The notes under the pieces are model-generated. The model ran no database searches. It was not told the origin of the DNA and saw nothing but the letters and a program-made list of their open reading frames with translations. The position numbers and the translations under genes are program-made. A stretch of DNA of 8,875 nucleotides from Geminicoccaceae bacterium. Lineage in GTDB: Bacteria > Pseudomonadota > Alphaproteobacteria > Geminicoccales > Geminicoccaceae. The stretch is taken from assembly GCA_030824835.1 (NCBI GenBank), contig JAPJRA010000033.1, positions 5,817 through 14,691 of the forward strand, in the 5' to 3' direction. This document shows positions 1-6,247 of the stretch, one piece after another (within the stretch, counting starts at the first letter, position 1; each line of letters begins with the position of its first letter).

Positions 1-2961
1 CGGGATCTGCTGGGTGGTCAGTGCCTGCTCGATTAGGTCGAGCATCTCAACGAACTGCGAGAACACGATGACGCTACGCCCCGCCTCGACCATGCTGGAC
101 AGCATGTCCATCAGCAGTTCGAACTTGGCGCTGGGTACGGCACCGCCGGCGCCTGACTTGAGCAAGCGAGGGTCGCAACAGACTTGCCGCAACTTGAGCA
201 GTGCCTCCAGAATCGCGATGTTGCTGCGGGCGAGCCCGCGCTGCTCGATCTCATCGCGGATGCGCTTGTGCATGGAGAGCCGGACGCTCTCGTAGAGATC
301 GCGCTGGCCCTCGCTCAAGTCGATCTCGCGGACCACCTCCTGTTTCGGTGGGAGCTCGGAAGCCACCTGCTCCTTGGTCCGGCGCAGCAGGAACGGCCGG
401 ACACGGCTGGCGAGGAGCTGCTGTCGTACGGGGTCGCCCTCTTTCTCGATCTGGTTGCGGAACACCCGGCGAAAGGTCTCGCGGTCGCCCAGAAAGCCAG
501 GCATCAGGAAATGGTATACCGACCAGAGCTCACCCAGATGATTCTCCATTGGGGTGCCCGACAGAGCGATCCGGTGCTCGGCCTTAAGCAGGCAGGCCGT
601 GCGGGCGAGCTTGGTCGCAGGATTTTTGATAGCCTGCGCCTCGTCGAGCACGATCATGCGGAACGTGTGCCCGAGCAGCAGGTCTCGGTCGCGCAGGAGT
701 AGCGCGTAGCTCGTCAGCACGACGTCGTGGTCTTCGATCTCGTCGAACAACTCGCTGCGCTGGTTGCCGTGGAGGACCAAAACCTCAAGGTCGGGTGCGA
801 ATTTGCGTGCCTCGTTGCGCCAAGTCGGCACCAGGCTGGTCGGGCACACGATCAGGCACGGCTTCTTCAGCCGCCCGCCTTCCTTCTCAGCCAGGATGTG
901 GGTCAGTGTCTGGACGGTCTTGCCCAAACCCATGTCGTCGGCCAGCACACCGGACAGGCCGAGGCTGCTGAGGAACTGCAGCCAAGCGAAGCCATCTTCC
1001 TGATATGGTCGCAAGGTGGCCTTGAGACCCTTGGGCACCACTGCCGCCGGGATCTCACTTGTGGTTGCCAGCCGCCGCGCCATATCGCGCAGCATCTCGC
1101 CGCCGTTCCACTCGAGTGCGCCGTTTGGCAGCGCGGTCTCGATTGCCGTGAGCCGGGTCATCTCTGCCCGCGACAATCGCAGGCTGCCGTCGTGGCCGAT
1201 CTTTCGGCTCGCAAACAGCTCGTAGAGCGCTTCCAGCATCGCTTTCAGACGGGCCGCAGGGATCGGCAGCAGGCGGCCATCGGGTAGCGTGCCGAACACG
1301 TGGTCCTCGCCGAATTCGTCGAGCCGGCTGGGGGCAAGCTCCTCGGGCGCACGCTCGAACAGGTCGAGCAGTATGGGCAGTAGCGCCACACGCTCGCCGT
1401 CGACCTCGATGCCCAGGTCGAGGTCGAACCAGTCGATACCCGAATCGTTGATGTCAACCGACCAGGCATCGTCAGTGTCGACCACCTGGTAGGGATAGTC
1501 TTCACCGAACGTGATGCTCCAGCCTTCGCGGCTGAGTTTGGGTAGCTCCTGGTGATTGAACTCGACCCAGCGCATCGAGACGTCGTCGTCGTCCTCATCC
1601 TCCTCGAAGGTGAAGTCCTGGCGACAGCTCTCATGGGCGAAGCGCCCAAGGCCGGTAGGCCCGAGCGGTTGCAGGCCCATGGCGTTGAGCCGCTCGATCA
1701 TCTGTACCTCGAACAGTGTGTCGCGCGGCAGCACCAGCAGACGGTTGTCCTTGACGTGATTCAGCTCGGCGCGGCCATCCTGCCAGCCGACCTCGGCCCC
1801 TGAGTAGTCGAAGAGCACCCGTGCCAAGGGCAGGTCGACCTCCTGCTCCTCCCGCTTCCAGCCGATACCGCGGGAGATAGTAACGCGTGGGCAGTGCAGG
1901 TGCAAAATAGGGGTCGGCCGTATCTCCAGCCGCTCGCGCTTGCGCAGCGGCTCCGGCAGCGGCAGGACGCTGCCGCTGGGCTGCAGCTTCTGCCGGACAA
2001 GACTGGCCACGGCTGCCGATACCGCGGGGGCCTTCAGCAGCAATCTGGCCACACGATGCGGTACGCTGGTCTCGATGCGACCGCAGGTGGAATTCTTGAG
2101 ATCGATGTACCATGGCTCGCCGATGCCGACGACAATCGTGTCGCGCGTCGCCGGCTGCAGCTCGCAAACCACGTGTTGCTGGCCCTCGCTGTCGAAATGC
2201 CAGCCGAAGCTGCCAGCGCGAGGCACCTCATGCGACAGAGGCGGGCTCTGACCGTTGCGCCAGTGGCAACGCCCAGTCTCAAGCATTCGGCGCAAGGTGT
2301 CGCCATCACCTGCCGAGCCCAACCGTCTGGTCTGGGCATTTGGGGCACCGAGGAGGCGGCCGATCACTTGGTCGTCCATGCCGACAAAGCTGGCCGGCTC
2401 GTCGGCCACCAGGTTGGACATCGCCAGCGGATGTTCACGCCCGTACACGCCGCCTCGCAGCCGACGGGCGCGAAACGTGCTTACCGCTACCGGTTGGATC
2501 GACGCCGAATCCCGCCACACGCGTTGGGCAGGCTCAAGGACATAGAGGACACAGTCAGCACCGTCGCCGGTGCTCCCGTTCGGGGCCGAGCGCGCGCTTT
2601 GGTTGATTGCAGCGATCCACGCCTCGAGTTCCGGCTCGATTGCGGCGCCGACCTCGTCAGCGTCCGGGGCCGATGTCTCATCGAGCGCCGCCAGGAGCGT
2701 GGCTGCGGCATGCTCACATTCGCTGTAGACTAGGCAGGTGCAGGTGCTGGATAGTCGAATTCGACCGCCGCGCCCGTTGACAATATTGACACGGGTCAAA
2801 AATGGAGTGCGCCGCTCGCCTCGAACACGTCCTGTAATGGAGCGGCCGTCTCGCTCGACGTTTATCTCCACCACTGCGCTCTGTTGCCGTAAAGACTCGG
2901 CCCGTTGCCAAGTCGTCGCCGGAAACAGGCGCTCAAGATCTGTTCGCGTGAAAGCAAGCAT
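1..2961 (-). CDS. SWIM zinc-finger SNF2-family DEAD/DEAH-like helicase, 3' end cut by window
   Basis: This is an ATP-dependent DNA translocase of the SNF2 superfamily 2 helicases, cytoplasmic and presumably remodelling protein-DNA complexes; the cellular role of bacterial SWIM-SNF2 proteins is not settled. The frame is open from the ATG at 2961-2959 (in-frame stop at 2991-2989) to the left edge, giving 987 residues without stop or frameshift. An N-terminal SWIM finger is visible (C74, C76, C82, H84). A long middle region follows, resembling the bacterial SNF2-associated region, with an acidic run EEDEDDDD at 453-460. The helicase core has LRPYQ (650-654), motif I DDMGLGKT with K681, motif Ia CPTSLVPTW, motif II DEAQ (773-776), motif III SGTPMEN (801-807) followed by ELWS, and motif IV IVFSQF near 967. 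Motifs V and VI lie beyond the edge; relatives suggest roughly 100-150 residues are missing. The ribosome-binding site is weak (GAAGAAG about 13 bases upstream). No methylase or nuclease partner is visible, so there is no support here for a defence-system role. Confidence 0.95.
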   Translation of the reverse strand, partial: MLAFTRTDLERLFPATTWQRAESLRQQSAVVEINVERDGRSITGRVRGERRTPFLTRVNIVNGRGGRIRLSSTCTCLVYSECEHAAATLLAALDETSAPDADEVGAAIEPELEAWIAAINQSARSAPNGSTGDGADCVLYVLEPAQRVWRDSASIQPVAVSTFRARRLRGGVYGREHPLAMSNLVADEPASFVGMDDQVIGRLLGAPNAQTRRLGSAGDGDTLRRMLETGRCHWRNGQSPPLSHEVPRAGSFGWHFDSEGQQHVVCELQPATRDTIVVGIGEPWYIDLKNSTCGRIETSVPHRVARLLLKAPAVSAAVASLVRQKLQPSGSVLPLPEPLRKRERLEIRPTPILHLHCPRVTISRGIGWKREEQEVDLPLARVLFDYSGAEVGWQDGRAELNHVKDNRLLVLPRDTLFEVQMIERLNAMGLQPLGPTGLGRFAHESCRQDFTFEEDEDDDDVSMRWVEFNHQELPKLSREGWSITFGEDYPYQVVDTDDAWSVDINDSGIDWFDLDLGIEVDGERVALLPILLDLFERAPEELAPSRLDEFGEDHVFGTLPDGRLLPIPAARLKAMLEALYELFASRKIGHDGSLRLSRAEMTRLTAIETALPNGALEWNGGEMLRDMARRLATTSEIPAAVVPKGLKATLRPYQEDGFAWLQFLSSLGLSGVLADDMGLGKTVQTLTHILAEKEGGRLKKPCLIVCPTSLVPTWRNEARKFAPDLEVLVLHGNQRSELFDEIEDHDVVLTSYALLLRDRDLLLGHTFRMIVLDEAQAIKNPATKLARTACLLKAEHRIALSGTPMENHLGELWSVYHFLMPGFLGDRETFRRVFRNQIEKEGDPVRQQLLASRVRPFLLRRTKEQVASELPPKQEVVREIDLSEGQRDLYESVRLSMHKRIRDEIEQRGLARSNIAILEALLKLRQVCCDPRLLKSGAGGAVPSAKFELLMDMLSSMVEAGRSVIVFSQFVEMLDLIEQALTTQQIP

Positions 2962-3046
2962 TGGGCGTAGTTTTACTTCTTCAGTTGCTTATTTGTCGAC
3001 ACCGCCTGACACGTCCAGCACGGCCGAGGCGTTCCAGGGCCAAAGG

Positions 3047-3074
3047 TCCATAGCATACCGAGCTAGGTTGTCAG
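3047..3074 (-). promoter_or_regulatory. Weak candidate sigma-70 promoter for the SNF2 gene
   Basis: Read on the minus strand, CTGACA (5 of 6 to the -35 consensus, 3074-3069) is followed after 16 bases by TATGGA (3052-3047), preceded by TG to form an extended -10. The -10 match is poor (3 of 6). It lies about 85 bases upstream of the helicase ATG. It is offered only because the helicase needs a promoter in this gap or must be read through from the kinase operon. Confidence 0.28.
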
Positions 3075-3092
3075 GTCGCTTACCCGTTCACC

Positions 3093-3113
3093 GCCGCAGC
3101 CAGCATCTGCGGC
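3093..3113. repeat. Inverted repeat, 7-bp stem with 7-base loop
   Basis: GCCGCAG and CTGCGGC are perfect reverse complements separated by seven bases. The hairpin lies 134 bases beyond the stop of the sensor kinase and could slow or end transcription. No T-tract follows on either strand, so it does not fit an intrinsic terminator well. It may instead protect the 3' end of the kinase mRNA. Confidence 0.4.
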
Positions 3114-3246
3114 AACGATAGGACAAACTAAAACGCATACACGACAAAGCGCGGTTTTTGGCAACTACCAACATGACAACAAAGCGAACGGAAATGTCCC
3201 TTCGTTACCGATATGCCTCCAATAGGACCGTGGATGCGTCAACTGG

Positions 3247-4623
3247 TCACAGCTGCGGATCGGAACCTATCGCCGTTTGGGCCCTAGGTAGGATCAGAAT
3301 CGCGGCGAGGCCGCCCAACCCCGATCGCCTTAAATGCACATTTCCGCCGTAGATTTCGGCCAGATCGCGGGCAATTGCGAGACCCAATCCGCTGCCTGGG
3401 ACGCGCTCGTCGAGACGGGCGCCACGCTGGAACAGAGCCTCTGCCCGTGTGTCGGGGAGACCTGGTCCGTCGTCCTCGACTGTAATCTCCAATTGTTGGT
3501 CGAGCGTGCGCACCGTCACTTGCACCTTGGTGCGTCCCCATTTGCAGGCGTTGTCGAGCAGATTCCCCAGCATCTCGTCCAGGTCGGCAACATCTCCGGC
3601 AAAATATCCATCCGGTGGCAGGACGGTTGCGATGAGGACGCCATGCTCTGCTGCCAACGGCCCCAGGACACGCACTAGGGATGCGACGCTGTCCGCTACC
3701 GCCACGCCAGGCCCGCGGATCTGTGCGCGGCTCTGCGCGCGTGCCCGCGCAAGCTGGTGCTCGATCAGCGTCTGCATCCGCAATACTGATACTCGGATAC
3801 GAGCACCCCGCAGGGGATCCCTCACTTGGTCCGCTTCCAGCAGAAGAAGCTGTAGCGACGTCTTCAGGCCGTGCGCGAGGTCGCCGGCCTGGGCACGGGC
3901 CCGCTGCACCAGCCGTTCCTGTCTTGCCAACAGGTCGTTCAGCTCATCCACTAGTAGACGTACCTCGCGGGGGAAATCCCCTTCGAGTCGGTCCGAAACG
4001 CCCGATCTGACTCGCGTCAGCGCTCGTCCCAATCGCGCTAGCGGCATCAAGCCGATCGCCACCTGCACGGCCGAGGCCGCGATAAGCCCTGTCGCCAGCA
4101 CGGATAGGGCCAAGCCCAGCAGCCGATCGAACCTGCCGGTCACCGTCGCGATATCGCTCAGGGACAGGGCCACCGCGACGCGGATCGGCCTGTCGGGAGC
4201 GTCGTGAAACCGTACGGCCCGCTCGACCACCAGGAGTCTGCCGATGGTCGGGGCGTCGGACACATGGCGATGCAGCCTGCCGAGTGTGGGCGGTGCGTCC
4301 TCAAGCGTCAGCGCTTGGTCCCAAAGCGAGCGTGAGCGCAGGGGCAGCTGACCGGTGGGTTCGACCTGCCAATATCGCCCGCCGTACGGAGCCTGGAAGC
4401 GCGGATCGCTGGGCTCCGCGCTAAGGCGAAGCTGGCGTTGAGCGTCGAACTGCAGTAGCGATGTCAGTTGGTTGAGGTGATTGACGAGTTCGGTGTCATA
4501 CTGAGCCCGGACCTGATCGCGAAACAGGGCGGCCAGAATCAACCCCGTCACCGCCACTGCAACGACGATCAGCACCGCCGCACTCAGAAGCAGACGCAGC
4601 CGCAACGAGCGGCTTTGCTTCAC
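3247..4623 (-). CDS. PhoQ-like sensor histidine kinase
   Basis: This inner-membrane sensor kinase should autophosphorylate and pass phosphate to the response regulator encoded just upstream. The GTG at 4623-4621 is chosen because it forms a GTGA overlap with the regulator stop codon, giving 458 residues; the frame stays open further upstream, but that stretch lies inside the regulator gene and has no family sense. Domains in order: transmembrane helix 1 (about 9-34), a periplasmic sensor of about 130 residues, transmembrane helix 2 (about 168-192), a HAMP-like linker, the H-box DLAHGLKTSL with phospho-acceptor H251, the N-box GNLLDNACKW (N354, N358), the G1 box DDGPG (384-388) and the G2 box GSGLGL (410-415). 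The DLxHxLKT and LDNACKW wording is PhoQ-like, but the sensor lacks the dense acidic patch of enterobacterial PhoQ, so the signal cannot be assumed to be Mg2+ or peptides. The Pro usual six residues after the start of the H-box motif (HxxxTP) is Ser256. The stop is TGA at 3249-3247. Confidence 0.94.
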   Translation of the reverse strand: MKQSRSLRLRLLLSAAVLIVVAVAVTGLILAALFRDQVRAQYDTELVNHLNQLTSLLQFDAQRQLRLSAEPSDPRFQAPYGGRYWQVEPTGQLPLRSRSLWDQALTLEDAPPTLGRLHRHVSDAPTIGRLLVVERAVRFHDAPDRPIRVAVALSLSDIATVTGRFDRLLGLALSVLATGLIAASAVQVAIGLMPLARLGRALTRVRSGVSDRLEGDFPREVRLLVDELNDLLARQERLVQRARAQAGDLAHGLKTSLQLLLLEADQVRDPLRGARIRVSVLRMQTLIEHQLARARAQSRAQIRGPGVAVADSVASLVRVLGPLAAEHGVLIATVLPPDGYFAGDVADLDEMLGNLLDNACKWGRTKVQVTVRTLDQQLEITVEDDGPGLPDTRAEALFQRGARLDERVPGSGLGLAIARDLAEIYGGNVHLRRSGLGGLAAILILPRAQTAIGSDPQL

Positions 4624-5282
4624 GATGGCTGGTCCAATCGGTAGCCAAGGCCGCGTACCGTCCTGATCGTGTCGCGGCCGAGCTTCCTGCGCAGCCGCCC
4701 GATCATAACCTCGATGGTGTTGGAATCGCGATCGAAGTCCTGCGCGTAGACATGCTCGGTAAGTTCGGCTTGGGAAGCAACGTGTCCTGGACGGTGCATC
4801 ATGTAGGCCAGGATTCGATATTCGAGCGCGGTCAAGGTTACCGGGGCACCATCCATCAGCACGCGCGCGCTGCGTGGGTCGAGTTCCAGCGATCCCTGCC
4901 GCAGAATCGGATCGGCATGGCCTCCGATCCGTCGAAGGAGAGCGCGTAGGCGCGCAAGCAACTCCTCCGTGGCGAAGGGCTTGGCCAGATAGTCGTCGGC
5001 GCCGCTGTCGATCCCTTCGACCTTCTCGCGCCAGCTGCCACGGGCAGTCAGGATCAGCACCGGGAAGCGATGCCCGGCAGATCGCCAAGCGCGTAGCACG
5101 GTCAGACCATCTTGAGCAGGCAAACCCAGGTCGAGAATGACAACGTCATAGGGCTCGGTTTCACCTAGGAACTGGGCCTCCTCACCATCGCCGGTCCAGT
5201 CGACGGCATAGCCGGCGAGTTCGAGCGCACGCCGCAAGTGCTCGGCGATACCGGGTTCGTCCTCGGCGAGGAGCACGCGCAT
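4620..5282 (-). CDS. OmpR/PhoP-family response regulator
   Basis: This is a cytoplasmic DNA-binding transcription regulator of 220 residues, the usual length for the OmpR family. The receiver domain (about 1-115) has the acidic pocket E7/D8, phospho-acceptor D51 in VVILDLGLP, switch residue T79 and K101 in the KPF motif. The winged-helix domain (about 125-218) ends in the typical TIEVMIGRLRRKLG and TVRGLGYRL segments. The LTARGSWREKVEGIDSGADD stretch closely resembles enterobacterial PhoP (LTARESWQDKVE), so it is PhoP-like, although true orthology is not shown. The ATG at 5282 lies three bases after the PepSY gene stop, with a GGAG Shine-Dalgarno nine bases upstream. Its own stop overlaps the kinase GTG, so the pair should be translated together. 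A likely binding box lies upstream of the operon at 5654-5671. Confidence 0.97.
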   Translation of the reverse strand: MRVLLAEDEPGIAEHLRRALELAGYAVDWTGDGEEAQFLGETEPYDVVILDLGLPAQDGLTVLRAWRSAGHRFPVLILTARGSWREKVEGIDSGADDYLAKPFATEELLARLRALLRRIGGHADPILRQGSLELDPRSARVLMDGAPVTLTALEYRILAYMMHRPGHVASQAELTEHVYAQDFDRDSNTIEVMIGRLRRKLGRDTIRTVRGLGYRLDQPS

Positions 5283-5285
5283 GGA

Positions 5286-5597
5286 TCAGTGCTCCGGCTC
5301 ATCGGGGTAGTCCTCGTCCGGCAACAGGGCCTTAGTCGCCGCATCGAGATAGTGTGTGGAGATCACTCCGTCTGAGCTGAGGCTTTCCACCTCGTATACC
5401 CAGCGCCCGTTGCGGCGCTCAAGCTCGATCTCGAGGATCTGTTCGGAGCCGAGGGATCGGGCAGCATCGAGAATTTCCCCAAGCGGAACAATCTGGCCCC
5501 GCTCGAGAGCGCTGCGCGCGCGATCCTGACTGTCCTCGGCGGAAGCGCTCAGGGGAAAGGCGAGCCAAACGGCCAAAATCCATGGGAGCGGACGCAA
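5286..5597 (-). CDS. Secreted PepSY-domain protein, TTG start
   Basis: This is a 103-residue protein with a clear signal peptide (MRPLPWILAVWLAFPLSASA, probable cleavage after A20 before ED), followed by a single PepSY-like fold. The pattern AARSLGSEQILEIELERRNGRWVYEVES, then a segment ending in YLDAATKALL, matches the PepSY core. The tail is acidic (DEDYPDEPEH). PepSY proteins are periplasmic and often encoded beside two-component systems, where they are thought to modulate the sensor or inhibit proteases; the exact role here is inference. The TTG at 5597-5595 is the only start that keeps the whole signal peptide; no ATG or GTG fits in frame, and no Shine-Dalgarno precedes it. The leader immediately upstream instead carries the anti-Shine-Dalgarno sequence itself. 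It is the first gene of the operon and ends three bases before the regulator ATG. Confidence 0.87.
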   Translation of the reverse strand: MRPLPWILAVWLAFPLSASAEDSQDRARSALERGQIVPLGEILDAARSLGSEQILEIELERRNGRWVYEVESLSSDGVISTHYLDAATKALLPDEDYPDEPEH

Positions 5598-5599
5598 TG

Positions 5600-5610
5600 G
5601 GAGGTGATCC
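5600..5610 (-). promoter_or_regulatory. Leader sequence identical to the 16S rRNA 3' tail (GGATCACCTCC)
   Basis: On the minus (sense) strand the 11 bases GGATCACCTCC sit two bases upstream of the PepSY TTG start. This equals the conserved 16S rRNA 3' end that carries the anti-Shine-Dalgarno. It is therefore the opposite of a ribosome-binding site, and the plus strand reads as a strong GGAGGTGATCC with no well-placed start codon after it. It could pair with purine-rich mRNA or be chance. Confidence 0.35.
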
Positions 5611-5636
5611 CGAGGCAGGTTACAGATTAATCTATC

Positions 5637-5671
5637 ATCATGGCATGGCGAAGCTGAACGCTACCTGAACG
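5637..5671 (-). promoter_or_regulatory. Candidate OmpR-family regulator box and promoter of the PepSY-regulator-kinase operon
   Basis: On the minus strand, two perfect copies of CGTTCAG (5671-5665 and 5660-5654) are separated by four bases, giving an 11-base period. One helical turn is the arrangement used by OmpR/PhoP-family dimers. Eleven bases downstream lies CATGAT (5642-5637), a 4 of 6 match to the -10 consensus, close to the box-to--10 distance known for PhoP-activated promoters. The predicted start would fall near 5630, close to a perfect AGATTAATCT palindrome (5624-5633), leaving a leader of about 30 bases. The repeat is seen directly; binding by the neighbouring regulator is inference. 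Confidence 0.5.
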
Positions 5672-5710
5672 AAACGCCCGACAACCGCTCCGCCTTAGCC
5701 GCCTGATGCC

Positions 5711-5729
5711 CGCAGCGCTTCACGCTGCG
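5711..5729. repeat. Inverted repeat, 7-bp stem with 5-base loop
   Basis: CGCAGCG and CGCTGCG are perfect reverse complements around the loop CTTCA. The hairpin lies about 115 bases past the end of the deaminase operon and upstream of the putative regulator box. It could end upstream transcription before the PepSY operon, but no T-run follows on the minus strand, so an intrinsic terminator is not established. Confidence 0.4.
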
Positions 5730-5779
5730 AATCCAGTTTACTTCTCCAATTCATATACAAGACTTCGGATGTATTTACC

Positions 5780-5813
5780 ATTAACCTGTCGCGGAAGATT
5801 AACCTAAGGTTGA
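5780..5813. promoter_or_regulatory. Operator-like repeats (ATTAACCT twice plus near-palindrome)
   Basis: ATTAACCT occurs at 5780-5787 and again at 5798-5805, an 18-base period. The second copy is part of the near-palindrome TTAACCTAAGGTTGA (5799-5813), whose core AACCTAAGGTT is perfect. Such symmetry in an AT-rich intergenic stretch about 110 bases upstream of the putative regulator box suggests a binding site for a dimeric regulator. The protein is unknown. Confidence 0.35.
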
Positions 5814-5842
5814 GCGAGGGTTGATTCCTTACTTCGGTTCGT

Positions 5843-6175
5843 TCAGCCCGCGTAGCCCTGGGCCTGCAGGAAGTCCCGGACCGCATCGCTGTCGACAGAC
5901 CAACCGAAGAGGGCGCTGAGAAGATATAGTAGAGCTGCCATATCCCAGCGCGTGAGGTGGGGTGCCCAGACGCTTTCACGCAGAATAGTGGCGGTGAGCG
6001 AGACCGCCAGTGCACCAACACCGAGCATGGCGCTGAAGGTGGCGCCGAACAGCTCCGGAGGCCCGACCAGCGCCAGGATCAATGCCAAGCCAATGAGCCA
6101 AGCCAACCGGGCGAGAGCAGCACGGTCGGCAGTTGGACCGTCGGGATGAGGGTTCGGCGGATAAGGCTGGCGCAT
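5843..6175 (-). CDS. Small three-helix membrane protein of unknown function
   Basis: This 110-residue protein matches no family I recognise. It has a Pro-rich hydrophilic start (MRQPYPPNPHPDGP), then three hydrophobic segments at about 24-42, 44-65 and 77-92, with a short charged link (RESVWAPHLTRWD) between the second and third. The ending is mildly acidic (VDSDAVRDFLQAQGYAG). It is therefore probably an inner-membrane protein with the R/H-rich loop on one face. It follows the deaminase gene after 72 bases on the same strand with no visible terminator between, so it could be the last gene of that operon. The start ATG at 6175 has no good Shine-Dalgarno, so the start is uncertain. Overlapping frames on both strands are shorter or compositionally odd. 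It may be a real hypothetical protein; a link to nucleobase transport is only suggested by position. Confidence 0.6.
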   Translation of the reverse strand: MRQPYPPNPHPDGPTADRAALARLAWLIGLALILALVGPPELFGATFSAMLGVGALAVSLTATILRESVWAPHLTRWDMAALLYLLSALFGWSVDSDAVRDFLQAQGYAG

Positions 6176-6247
6176 AACAGGGAAGTGGGGTGACCGAGGG
6201 TCTGATCAACATCTGCGGCGGCTGGCGTCACGCAGGTTTGAAGCCCG

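Larger units (their letters stand above)
2962..3246. other. Intergenic region between sensor kinase and SNF2 helicase
   Basis: These 285 bases separate the end of the sensor kinase from the start of the helicase gene, both on the minus strand. The part around 3120-3200 is visibly more AT-rich than the genes. It holds a 7-base-pair hairpin (3093-3113), a weak candidate promoter for the helicase (3047-3074) and loose GACAAA/GACAACAAA direct repeats at 3122, 3143 and 3175 of no known meaning. No convincing gene is present on either strand: the short plus-strand reading frames here have no family likeness. Confidence 0.6.
5598..5842. other. Intergenic region between the two operons
   Basis: These 245 bases lie between the stop of the small membrane protein gene and the PepSY start. 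The segment is more AT-rich than its surroundings. It holds the putative regulator box (5654-5671), a hairpin (5711-5729) and a cluster of AACCT/AGGTT repeats (5780-5813). I see no convincing gene; a 28-codon minus-strand frame (5781-5695) has a badly spaced AGG before its ATG and no likeness to a known family. Confidence 0.6.

Noticed and set aside
1894..2733. Long plus-strand open frame (279 codons) opposite the SNF2 gene
   Set aside because: It is a shadow of the GC-rich helicase gene on the other strand; its translation has no family likeness, whereas the minus frame gives SWIM and SNF2 sequence throughout.
1..2961. SNF2 helicase as part of a phage-defence system such as DISARM
   Set aside because: No methyltransferase, PLD nuclease or DUF1998 gene is present; SWIM-SNF2 proteins are common stand-alone bacterial genes. 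Genes left of the window are unknown.
3122..3186. GACAAA-like direct repeats, considered as a recombinase site or transposon end
   Set aside because: Copies are irregularly spaced and imperfect, and no transposase or resolvase, terminal inverted repeat or target duplication is visible nearby.
3158..3352. 64-codon plus-strand frame entering the kinase gene end
   Set aside because: It overlaps the conserved kinase C-terminus antisense, has a TTG start with no ribosome-binding site and no family likeness.
4624..5088. N-terminal extension of the sensor kinase frame into the regulator gene
   Set aside because: The extension lies in another frame of the conserved response regulator; the kinase starts naturally at the GTG overlapping the regulator stop, just before its first membrane helix.
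5695..5781. 28-codon minus-strand frame in the intergenic region
   Set aside because: The only SD-like AGG is three bases from the ATG, the frame contains the hairpin, and there is no known relative; too little evidence for a gene.
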